Assembly (NCBI GenBank): GCA_902791885.1
Contig: CADAXO010000041.1
Span: 1-12,165, forward strand
Direction: 5' to 3'
DNA from: Oscillospiraceae bacterium
GTDB lineage: Bacteria; Bacillota_A; Clostridia; Saccharofermentanales; Saccharofermentanaceae
DNA: 12,165 nucleotides
In this document: piece after piece, positions 5,872 through 12,165 of the stretch
How the letters are laid out: every line of letters begins with the position of its first letter
Numbering within the stretch: position 1 is the first letter of the stretch
The notes under the pieces: model-generated
Databases searched by the model: none
Told to the model about the DNA's origin: nothing
What the model saw: only the letters and a program-made list of their open reading frames with translations
Translations under genes and position numbers: made by a program

Positions 5872-6785
5872 GCGAGAGATTATTCGTCAAAGTAGGAGAT
5901 ACCTTCCTTAAAAGTCCCCTGATACTTGCATCAGGTACATGCAACATGGGGCGTGAGCTTTCCGAGTATTATGACCTTTCGATTCTCGGCGGTCTTTCAT
6001 CCAAGGGACTTACGATCAAGCCCCGTGCCGGTAATGAAGGCGTAAGAGTTGCTGAGTGCAAGGCAGGTATGCTTAATTCAGTAGGTCTTCAGAATCCCGG
6101 AGTAGAGCATTTCATTAAGTATGATCTCGACTTCATGAATACATTGGATACGGGCGTTATCGTTAATGTTGCAGGTCACTCGACCGAAGACTATATCGAT
6201 ATGGTCAAGACATTGGATCCCCATAAGGACAAGATCGATGCTCTCGAGATCAATCTTTCATGCCCTAATGTTAAAGAAGGATGTATGTCCATCGGATCCG
6301 ATGCAAATCAGGTCAAAAAGATCGTCAGTGAATTAAGAAAGCTTACGGATCTTCCTTTATGGATCAAGCTCACTCCTAACGTAACGAGTATATCCACAAT
6401 GGCTCTTGCTGCTCAGGAAGGCGGCGCTGATGCTGTTGTACTTATCAATACGATGCTCGGTATGGCTGTTGATGTTAAGACCAGAAGACCTGTGCTTCAT
6501 AACAACACAGGCGGTTATTCAGGCCCTGCTATTAAGCCAGTTGCGATCAGAATGATATCCGAGTGCTATCAGGTACTCGATATCCCGATCATCGGATGCG
6601 GCGGAATTAGCGATGCAACCGATGTTCTCGAGTTCATGATCGCAGGTGCGGCAGCTGTTGAGATAGGTACGGCAAGTCTTGTTATCCCTGACGCTCCCGT
6701 ATTTATAACAGATGAACTTGAAGCATGGTGTGAGGAGAACGATACAGATATCGCTTCATTGACCGGAACACTTAAACTTTGGTAA
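5868..6785 (+). CDS. pyrD: Dihydroorotate dehydrogenase B, catalytic subunit
   Basis: It oxidises dihydroorotate to orotate with bound FMN and hands electrons to PyrK. From the GTG start the protein has 305 residues, the usual length for class 1. Visible motifs are ASGTCNMG (21-28), SSKGLTIKPRAGN (44-56), NSVGLQNPG (70-78), INLSCPNVKEG (128-138, with Cys132 as the class 1 catalytic base), WIKLTPN, NTMLGMAVD, the GGYSGPAIKP loop and IIGCGGI for FMN phosphate. The soluble cysteine-type enzyme next to pyrK identifies it as the NAD+-linked 1B form. GTG 5868 overlaps the pyrK stop by four bases (GTGA) and is served by the Shine-Dalgarno at 5854-5865. Starting at 5823 would add 15 residues unlike the family. 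Confidence 0.96.
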   Translation: MSERLFVKVGDTFLKSPLILASGTCNMGRELSEYYDLSILGGLSSKGLTIKPRAGNEGVRVAECKAGMLNSVGLQNPGVEHFIKYDLDFMNTLDTGVIVNVAGHSTEDYIDMVKTLDPHKDKIDALEINLSCPNVKEGCMSIGSDANQVKKIVSELRKLTDLPLWIKLTPNVTSISTMALAAQEGGADAVVLINTMLGMAVDVKTRRPVLHNNTGGYSGPAIKPVAIRMISECYQVLDIPIIGCGGISDATDVLEFMIAGAAAVEIGTASLVIPDAPVFITDELEAWCEENDTDIASLTGTLKLW

Positions 6786-6800
6786 TAACAGGAGGAACTT

Positions 6801-7637
6801 ATGTCCAACATAATCACAGAAGATCTTTTCAAGACTAATGCAGTCCGTGTAGCTCCCGCTGATACTCCTTTCTGGTATACATCAGGAAAACTCGGACCTT
6901 TCTACATCAATACACACTTCATCGTTAAGGACGAGGCTACAGCTAATGAAGCTCTCGCTCTTATCGAAAATGCATGTGCAGGAGACAGAAAGGAAGCTCC
7001 CGCAGTTATCTTCGCATTCTTCAAGAAGCTTTACGATGAATCTGAGACTTTCAAGGATTGTATCGACGGTATTGTCGAAGCTGCTAAGAAGTATGATTTC
7101 GACTTTATCTCGGGCGGTGAGAGAAGAGATTATTTCTTCTCCATGATGCCTGCATATATCCTCGGAAAGCCTCATCTTACGATCTACAAGGATATGTCAT
7201 CCACATTAACTGACAGCAACTTCAAGCCTGTTGATGAGGATCTTACGGGCAAGAAGGCTCTTCATATCGCTGATCTTATTACGGAAGCTTCAAGCTACGA
7301 AAGAGCCTGGATCCCCGTGTTGAAGAATCTCGGTGCCGAGATAACCGACACGATCGCAGTTGTCGACAGACATCAGAACGGAAGAAAGGTTCTTGAAGGA
7401 CTCGGTGTTTCCATGGAGACACTTACGGGTGTTGATAAGGCTCTCTTCGATGAGGCTTTGGAGAAAGGCTTTATCGATAAGGCTCAGTATGACCTTACAA
7501 TGGACTTCCTCAAGGATCCCGATCAGTACATGAAGAACTTCCTTGATTCTCATCCTACGTTTATCGATGATCAGATTGCCTTAGGCGGCAAGAATGAGCA
7601 GCGTGCAAGACTTGCCATCGAGAAGGGTTTTGCCTGA
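6801..7637 (+). CDS. pyrE: Orotate phosphoribosyltransferase, long divergent form
   Basis: It is expected to join orotate and PRPP to give OMP. The N-terminal WYTSGKLGPFYIN (25-37) matches the family's SGxxSPxY region, and the core FDFISGGERRD (100-110) then IYKD (128-131), the PRPP region ALHIADLITEASS (153-165) and IAVVDR (185-190) fall in the right order. It is clearly unusual. It has 278 residues against about 210, with extra sequence around 55-95 and a C-terminal tail after about 210. The canonical PRPP motif (E/D-D-hh-TTG) is reduced to A-D-L-I-T-E-A. The flexible-loop KxxKxHG is not recognisable. Position at the end of an otherwise complete pyr set, 15 bases after pyrD with AGGAGG at 6790-6795, supports the role. 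A decayed or altered enzyme cannot be excluded. Confidence 0.85.
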   Translation: MSNIITEDLFKTNAVRVAPADTPFWYTSGKLGPFYINTHFIVKDEATANEALALIENACAGDRKEAPAVIFAFFKKLYDESETFKDCIDGIVEAAKKYDFDFISGGERRDYFFSMMPAYILGKPHLTIYKDMSSTLTDSNFKPVDEDLTGKKALHIADLITEASSYERAWIPVLKNLGAEITDTIAVVDRHQNGRKVLEGLGVSMETLTGVDKALFDEALEKGFIDKAQYDLTMDFLKDPDQYMKNFLDSHPTFIDDQIALGGKNEQRARLAIEKGFA

Positions 7638-7642
7638 TTATT

Positions 7643-7651
7643 TGATATAAT
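7643..7651 (+). promoter_or_regulatory. Extended -10 promoter of the acs-tldDE unit
   Basis: TGATATAAT (TG at 7643-7644, TATAAT at 7646-7651) repeats the element seen at 304-312 and begins six bases after the pyrE stop. No -35 box is evident. Transcription would begin near 7658, giving a leader of about 26 bases. There is no terminator between pyrE and this promoter, so pyr transcripts may also run through. Confidence 0.65.
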
Positions 7652-7683
7652 TAAGTATTCAGTTTGAAGGGAGTCTTCAGGAG

Positions 7684-9384
7684 ATGAAGGATATACCTCT
7701 TTATGAAGTAACTAAGATTACTAACTTGAGAGATGTCATTAAGACAAGAGTTAAGGAATTTCCGGGTAATCCCGTATTCCTCCATAAGCCGGGTAAGAGC
7801 AAGGAATATGTTCCGGTATCTACAGAGAAATACGATCATGATATCGACAGTCTCGGAACAGCGTTTATGCACAAGGTTAATAAGGGCGCCAGAATAGCCA
7901 TATTGGCTGAGACAAGATATGAATGGTATGTAACATATCTTGCTACAACGAACGGCACAGGATGCGTTGTTCCCATCGATAAGGAACTTAAGACAGATGA
8001 GATCATCAACTGCCTTTCAAGAGCTCACGCAGATCTTCTTGTATTCTCCAAGAGCAAACTCGATGTTGTAAAGGAAGTTTACGGTCAGATCGATTCACTT
8101 AAGTATTATGTCTGCATGGACGATATCGATGACGGGAAGTTCATCAACTATTCCGATCTTATTGCTGAAGGTGAGAAGTATCTTGCCGAAGGAGATAAGA
8201 TCTTTACGGAAGCAACGATCGATCCTGAAGAGATGACTATCCTTCTTTTCACATCAGGTACGACTTCAAAGTCCAAGGCAGTTATGCTCTGCCAGAGAAA
8301 TATCTGTAAGAATCTCATGTCCATGTTCTCGATGCTCTACATCGACAGAAACGATATGTTCTTCTCGGTGCTTCCTTTGCATCACACTTATGAATGCACC
8401 TGCGGATTCTTGGGTCAGGTCTACAGAGGTACAACTATCGCGATATGCTCCGGACTCCGTTATATAACTACTGAGATCAAGGAAGCCAAGCCTTCCTGTA
8501 TCCTCATGGTTCCGGTAATGCTCGAGATGTTCTACAAGAATATTATGAAGAACATCAATTCAGATCCCAAGAAGGCTAAGAAGTTCAATACCGGACTTAA
8601 GCTCAGTAAGTTCCTCATGAAGCTTCATATCGATGTAAGAAAGAAGCTTTTCGCGCAGATACATGAAGTATTCGGCGGCAACATGCGACTTATAATCTTA
8701 GGCGGAGCTCCCGTAAAGCCCGAGGCTCTCGAGTTCTTCCAGGACATGGGATTCCTGTGTGTACAGGGTTACGGTCTTACGGAGTGTGCTCCTATTCTTG
8801 CTTTGAACAGAGATGTTGACTTTGAGAATGAAGCTGCAGGCCTTCCGCTTCCGGGCGTCGATGTTCAGATCCTTAATCCCGACTCTGACGGAATAGGTGA
8901 GTTTATTGCCAAGGGTGACAACGTGTTCTTAGGCTACTACGAAGACCCCGAAGCAACTGCCGAGGCCCTCGACAGCAACGGATATTATCACACGGGTGAC
9001 CTGGGTTATATCGATAAGAACGGATTCTGCATCATTACAGGAAGAAAGAAGAACGTTATCATCGCATCCAACGGTAAGAACGTATTCCCTGAAGAGATCG
9101 AATATCTCCTGTCTCTTGACGAAAGAGTTGCAGAGAGCGTTGTCACAGGCGTTCACGATGATAAGAAGGACGACATCATTATTGTTGCCACTATCTTCCC
9201 GGATATGGAATGGGTTGAAGCAAACCTCGGTAAGGATGCCTCCGACGAAGCTATCCTTAAGGAACTTGAGGATGCAGTAGACAAGGTTAACGAGAAGCTC
9301 GTTATCTATAAGAAGATCAAGAAGACTGTACTTCGTAAAGAAGAATTCGAGAAGAATACATCAAGAAAGATCAAGAGGTATTAA
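7684..9384 (+). CDS. Long-chain acyl-CoA synthetase-like AMP-forming ligase
   Basis: This 566-residue protein is a complete member of the adenylate-forming (ANL) superfamily, which activates a carboxylate with ATP and usually passes it to CoA. Motifs in order: phosphate loop TSGTTSKSKAV (190-200), PLHHTYE (231-237), GGAPVKPE (340-347), GYGLTECAP (362-370), YHTGDLGYID (435-444), TGRKKNVI (452-459) and the C-terminal NTSRKIKR with the likely adenylation lysine at 562. The layout resembles FadD-type long-chain acyl-CoA synthetases; the substrate is not readable and a fatty acid is only the best guess. The loop departs from the common TSGTTGxPKGV. A GAAGGGAG site (7666-7673) precedes ATG 7684 by 10 bases. 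tldD starts three bases after its stop, so the three genes probably form one operon. Confidence 0.88.
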   Translation: MKDIPLYEVTKITNLRDVIKTRVKEFPGNPVFLHKPGKSKEYVPVSTEKYDHDIDSLGTAFMHKVNKGARIAILAETRYEWYVTYLATTNGTGCVVPIDKELKTDEIINCLSRAHADLLVFSKSKLDVVKEVYGQIDSLKYYVCMDDIDDGKFINYSDLIAEGEKYLAEGDKIFTEATIDPEEMTILLFTSGTTSKSKAVMLCQRNICKNLMSMFSMLYIDRNDMFFSVLPLHHTYECTCGFLGQVYRGTTIAICSGLRYITTEIKEAKPSCILMVPVMLEMFYKNIMKNINSDPKKAKKFNTGLKLSKFLMKLHIDVRKKLFAQIHEVFGGNMRLIILGGAPVKPEALEFFQDMGFLCVQGYGLTECAPILALNRDVDFENEAAGLPLPGVDVQILNPDSDGIGEFIAKGDNVFLGYYEDPEATAEALDSNGYYHTGDLGYIDKNGFCIITGRKKNVIIASNGKNVFPEEIEYLLSLDERVAESVVTGVHDDKKDDIIIVATIFPDMEWVEANLGKDASDEAILKELEDAVDKVNEKLVIYKKIKKTVLRKEEFEKNTSRKIKRY

Positions 9385-9387
9385 TCA

Positions 9388-10773
9388 TTGCTTAGTGATA
9401 CAAGTGCTTCCAGGATTATCGAGGCAGCATTAAGCGGTAACGCTGATTTTGCCGAGATTTATGAAGAACAAAAAAAGAATTCATCTGTAGGACTTCTTAA
9501 CGGAAGGACTATAAGAGCAGCTTCAGGCATAGATTACGGAGTCGGAATAAGACTCATGGCAGGTACAAACGTTGTTTATGTTTATACCTCAGACAAGGAT
9601 GAAGAATCTCTTATAAAGCTTGCCAAGGAAGCTGCTGCTGCTCTTAAGGGCGGCACCAAGGCTGATATTATGGCGGTTCAGGCTTTAAGCAGATCCACAC
9701 CTTCGATCCTCAATATCGATCCTTTCTCGGTATCCAAGAAGGACAATATCAGTTTCCTTAAGGAAGCCTCCGATTACGCCATGAATTATGATGAGCTGAT
9801 CACTCAGGTTGCTGCTTCTTATACTACAGCCAACAAAGTAATTCACATCGTTAACAGCGAAGGCTTAAATAAAGAAGAATCCAGGACAAGGATGCGTTTC
9901 TCTGTTGAGACGGTTGCCACCAAGGGTAACGAGAAGCAGACAGGACGTATAGCACCCGGAACCATGAGAGGATATGAGTTTATTAATGAATATCCGATCA
10001 TTGATAAGACAAGAGAATGCTGTGAGACAGCCATAAGAATGGTAAATGCAGGTTATGCCCCTTCAGGCAAGATGTCTGTCGTAATCGGAAACGGATTCGG
10101 CGGAGTTATCTTCCATGAGGCATGCGGACACGCTCTTGAATCAACAGCAGTCGGTATCAGAGCATCCTGCTTCACGGACAAGCTCGGACAGCAGATCGCT
10201 TCCCCTGTGGTAAGTGCAAGAGACAACGCCAGAATAGAAGGGGAGTGGGGCTCTTACATGACCGACGATACGGGAAGAGAATCTTCGGATCTTCTTCTTA
10301 TCGAGAACGGTATCTGCAAGAATTATCTTATCGATGATCTCGGTGCACGCCGTATGAATTCCAAGCCCACCGGATGCGGAAGACGTCAGGATTATACATA
10401 TGCTCCGACATCGAGAATGAGCAACACATATATCGATAAGGGCAACGACGATCCCAAGGATATTATTGCTGATACTGAGTACGGTCTTTACTGCTCCAAG
10501 ATGGGCGGAGGTTCCGTAGATACGGCAACAGGCGAGTTCAACTTCGCCGCTGAAGAAGCATTTATGATCAGAAACGGTAAGATCGCAGAGCCTGTAAGAG
10601 GCGCTACACTTATCGGTAAGGGCCAGGAGATCCTGATGAATATCGACCGTGTCGGTACTGACCTAGAGCTTGCTGCAGGCGTATGCGGTTCTATCTCAGG
10701 CGGTGTACCTGTTACGGTAGGTCAGCCTACTATCAGAGTCTCATCGATCCTCGTCGGCGGAAGGGAGGCCTGA
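9388..10773 (+). CDS. tldD: Metalloprotease TldD (TTG start)
   Basis: TldD is the catalytic subunit of the TldD/TldE protease, which cleaves unfolded peptides and in some bacteria matures microcins or CcdA-type antitoxins. The 461-residue protein carries the zinc-binding HEACGH (243-248, an HExxxH motif) inside GFGGVIFHEACGHALE, and a conserved GVCG near the C-terminus with Cys433, the likely third ligand. TTG 9388 is chosen because the conserved ADFAEIYEEQ begins only 19 residues in, no earlier in-frame start fits, and AAGAGGT (9373-9379) is well placed. It begins three bases after the synthetase stop and is followed two bases later by its partner, tldE. No RiPP precursor or toxin-antitoxin pair is visible nearby, so the natural substrate is unknown. 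Confidence 0.94.
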   Translation: MLSDTSASRIIEAALSGNADFAEIYEEQKKNSSVGLLNGRTIRAASGIDYGVGIRLMAGTNVVYVYTSDKDEESLIKLAKEAAAALKGGTKADIMAVQALSRSTPSILNIDPFSVSKKDNISFLKEASDYAMNYDELITQVAASYTTANKVIHIVNSEGLNKEESRTRMRFSVETVATKGNEKQTGRIAPGTMRGYEFINEYPIIDKTRECCETAIRMVNAGYAPSGKMSVVIGNGFGGVIFHEACGHALESTAVGIRASCFTDKLGQQIASPVVSARDNARIEGEWGSYMTDDTGRESSDLLLIENGICKNYLIDDLGARRMNSKPTGCGRRQDYTYAPTSRMSNTYIDKGNDDPKDIIADTEYGLYCSKMGGGSVDTATGEFNFAAEEAFMIRNGKIAEPVRGATLIGKGQEILMNIDRVGTDLELAAGVCGSISGGVPVTVGQPTIRVSSILVGGREA

Positions 10774-10775
10774 TC

Positions 10776-12161
10776 ATGAATACCGAATATCAGAAAGAAT
10801 ACATCAAAGAACTGATCGATAAGGCCGTTAAGTACGGTTTTGAAGAAGCTGAAGCATGCTTCATGAGTTCATCTTCAATGGAGATCAACATCTTAAAAGG
10901 TGAAGTTTCATCCTATGAGAATTCATCCGTTAAGGGTGTAGGTTTCAGAGGTAAGAAGAACGGACAGATGGGCGGCTCCTTCACAACTGATCTTAATGAA
11001 GAAGCAATGGATTTCATGATCCGCACTGCGATGGAGAACTGCGAGGTTCTCGATGACGAGGACGAAGAGTTCATCTACTGCGATCCCGAGCACCCTGTTC
11101 TTGAGAGCGTTCAGTTAAGCGGCACTTATGAGAAGAACACATACGATAAGTTCAGTTCTGTAGGACTTAAGCTTGAGAAAGCGATTCTTGGACTTTCACC
11201 CTGCATTAAGGGAGTTGATTATCTTTCCATCTCTTGCGGAACAGGGCCTTCGATCTCTGTTAATTCCAAGGGACTTAATACTTACAAGGATTCCGATTAC
11301 ATCTCGCTTTTCGCTGAGGCCAGAGCCGAGAAGGACGGTGTTGTAAAAACAGGCTGCCACTACTGGTTCGGCAAGGATATAGACGAGTTTGACGAGGAAG
11401 CTTTCCTTAAGGTCTTAAGAAAAAAGGTCCTCGGCAAGTTCGGCGGCGCTTCCGTTAAGTCCGGAGAATACAAGGTAATCTTCGACAGCGAAGCTTTTGT
11501 ATCACTTTTCAATACTTTCGAAAGCGCTTTCTCTTCTTACAGCATGCAGAAGGGCCTCTCTCTCCTCGCAGGCAAAGAAGGGGAGAAGATAGCCTCCGAT
11601 GTCTTTACAATACGTGAAGAACCCACATACGAGAAAGCTTTGATAAAGTTCCCTTTCGACTCCGAAGGAGTTCTTACGTATTCGAAAGCGCTCATAGATA
11701 ACGGCGTCTTCGTAAAGGCTTTCTATAACCTTAAGACAGCAAACAAGGCGGGAACCAAGTCCACCGGAAACGGCTTTAAGGGCGCGTATTCGGCTCCTGT
11801 AGGCATCAGTGCCACCAATCTTGTTGTTACACCCGGCGAAAAGGATTTTGACGCATTGTGCGAATGGGTCGGCGACGGTATCTACCTTACGGAACTCAAT
11901 GGTCTTCATGCCGGTGTTAATAAGATCAGCGGTGATTTCTCGCTTTTCTGCGAAGGTTATCTGATTAAAGACGGCAAGATAGCCCGTCCCGTGGAGCAGA
12001 TTACGGTTTCCGATAACTTTTATGATGTATTGAAAAAGATTATTGCCACAGGTAGTGATACAATAGCTGTGCCCGAAGGAAAGGGAGAGTATTTCTGTCC
12101 TTCGGTTGTAATAAGTAAAATGAATATCTCGGGAGATCTCGAGGAAGAAGGAGAAGCATAA
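10776..12161 (+). CDS. pmbA: TldE/PmbA, partner subunit of TldD
   Basis: This is a TldD paralogue of 461 residues that lacks the HExxxH zinc motif, as TldE/PmbA proteins do. It forms the heteromeric protease with TldD and probably shapes the substrate channel. Family features include the N-terminal EAEACFMSSSSMEINILKGE region (24-43), GVGFRGKKNGQMGGSF (54-69) and the C-terminal NLVVTPGEKD and GDFSLFCEGYLIKDGK segments. ATG 10776 is supported by AGGGAGG (10762-10768) and lies two bases after the tldD stop. An upstream in-frame codon at 10683 lies inside tldD and is unlikely. The coding length equals that of tldD exactly (1386 bases). The stop TAATG overlaps the start of a following gene. Confidence 0.93.
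   Translation: MNTEYQKEYIKELIDKAVKYGFEEAEACFMSSSSMEINILKGEVSSYENSSVKGVGFRGKKNGQMGGSFTTDLNEEAMDFMIRTAMENCEVLDDEDEEFIYCDPEHPVLESVQLSGTYEKNTYDKFSSVGLKLEKAILGLSPCIKGVDYLSISCGTGPSISVNSKGLNTYKDSDYISLFAEARAEKDGVVKTGCHYWFGKDIDEFDEEAFLKVLRKKVLGKFGGASVKSGEYKVIFDSEAFVSLFNTFESAFSSYSMQKGLSLLAGKEGEKIASDVFTIREEPTYEKALIKFPFDSEGVLTYSKALIDNGVFVKAFYNLKTANKAGTKSTGNGFKGAYSAPVGISATNLVVTPGEKDFDALCEWVGDGIYLTELNGLHAGVNKISGDFSLFCEGYLIKDGKIARPVEQITVSDNFYDVLKKIIATGSDTIAVPEGKGEYFCPSVVISKMNISGDLEEEGEA
12148..12153 (+). promoter_or_regulatory. Shine-Dalgarno for the gene after tldE
   Basis: AAGGAG ends 7 bases before an ATG at 12161 that overlaps the tldE stop (TAATG). The spacing is ideal and matches the sites used elsewhere in the window. 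Confidence 0.6.
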
Positions 12162-12165
12162 TGAG
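12161..12165 (+). CDS. First bases of a further gene, coupled to tldE (partial)
   Basis: ATGAG at the right edge follows a well-spaced AAGGAG and shares one base with the tldE stop codon. This is the usual look of a translationally coupled gene. Only one codon and two bases are present, so the product is unknown. Confidence 0.5.

Noticed and set aside
7684..9384. The adenylate-forming enzyme as part of a nonribosomal peptide or RiPP pathway with TldD/E
   Set aside because: It has no carrier or condensation domain, its motifs fit a stand-alone acyl-CoA synthetase, and no peptide precursor is visible. Proximity alone is not enough.
10683..10775. Upstream extension of tldE inside tldD
   Set aside because: The added Arg-rich residues overlap conserved tldD sequence, and AGGGAGG supports ATG 10776.
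1..12165. Mobile element, CRISPR array, tRNA or phage genes
   Set aside because: No spaced direct repeats, transposase or integrase motifs, or tRNA-like cloverleaf were seen. Coding density and codon use appear even throughout.

Overview
The window is a 12.2 kb piece of a low-to-moderate GC Gram-positive chromosome, most likely from the Clostridia (Bacillota), possibly a gut or rumen lineage. The evidence is the Shine-Dalgarno sites ahead of most genes, an intrinsic terminator with a U-tract, a PyrR-type attenuator ahead of a de novo pyrimidine operon, an ATP-type PEP carboxykinase, and a class 1B (PyrD/PyrK) dihydroorotate dehydrogenase. I cannot name the genus from sequence alone. All genes lie on the + strand.

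Layout. (1) 1-235: C-terminal 77 codons of pckA, ended by three tandem stop codons and a strong terminator. (2) 321-1274: membrane protein of the aromatic acid exporter (ArAE_1) type. It has an extended -10 promoter so close to its ATG that the mRNA may be leaderless. (3) 1275-1434: pyr promoter and leader. The leader holds a recognisable PyrR-binding hairpin, an antiterminator and a terminator that are mutually exclusive. (4) 1435-7637: pyrR-pyrB-pyrC-pyrF-pyrK-pyrD-pyrE, tightly packed and mostly overlapping or separated by a few bases. (5) 7684-12161: a long-chain acyl-CoA synthetase-like enzyme followed by tldD and tldE, with their own extended -10 promoter. (6) 12161: the first bases of another, probably translationally coupled gene.

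How it works together. PyrB, PyrC, PyrDK, PyrE and PyrF give all steps from carbamoyl phosphate plus aspartate to UMP. Carbamoyl phosphate synthetase (carAB/pyrAA-AB) and the uracil permease pyrP, present in the Bacillus operon, are not in the window. PyrR with bound UMP should stabilise the leader hairpin at 1324-1356, free the terminator arm at 1381-1390 and shut the operon down when pyrimidines are plentiful. TldD and TldE are the two subunits of a metalloprotease. The acyl-CoA synthetase next to them has no obvious functional link.

I found no mobile element, CRISPR array, tRNA or rRNA, and no clear novel multi-gene system. The observations most worth a second look are the base-pairing logic of the pyr leader (including a repeated TGCCGGG), the divergent and long PyrE, and the apparently leaderless exporter gene.
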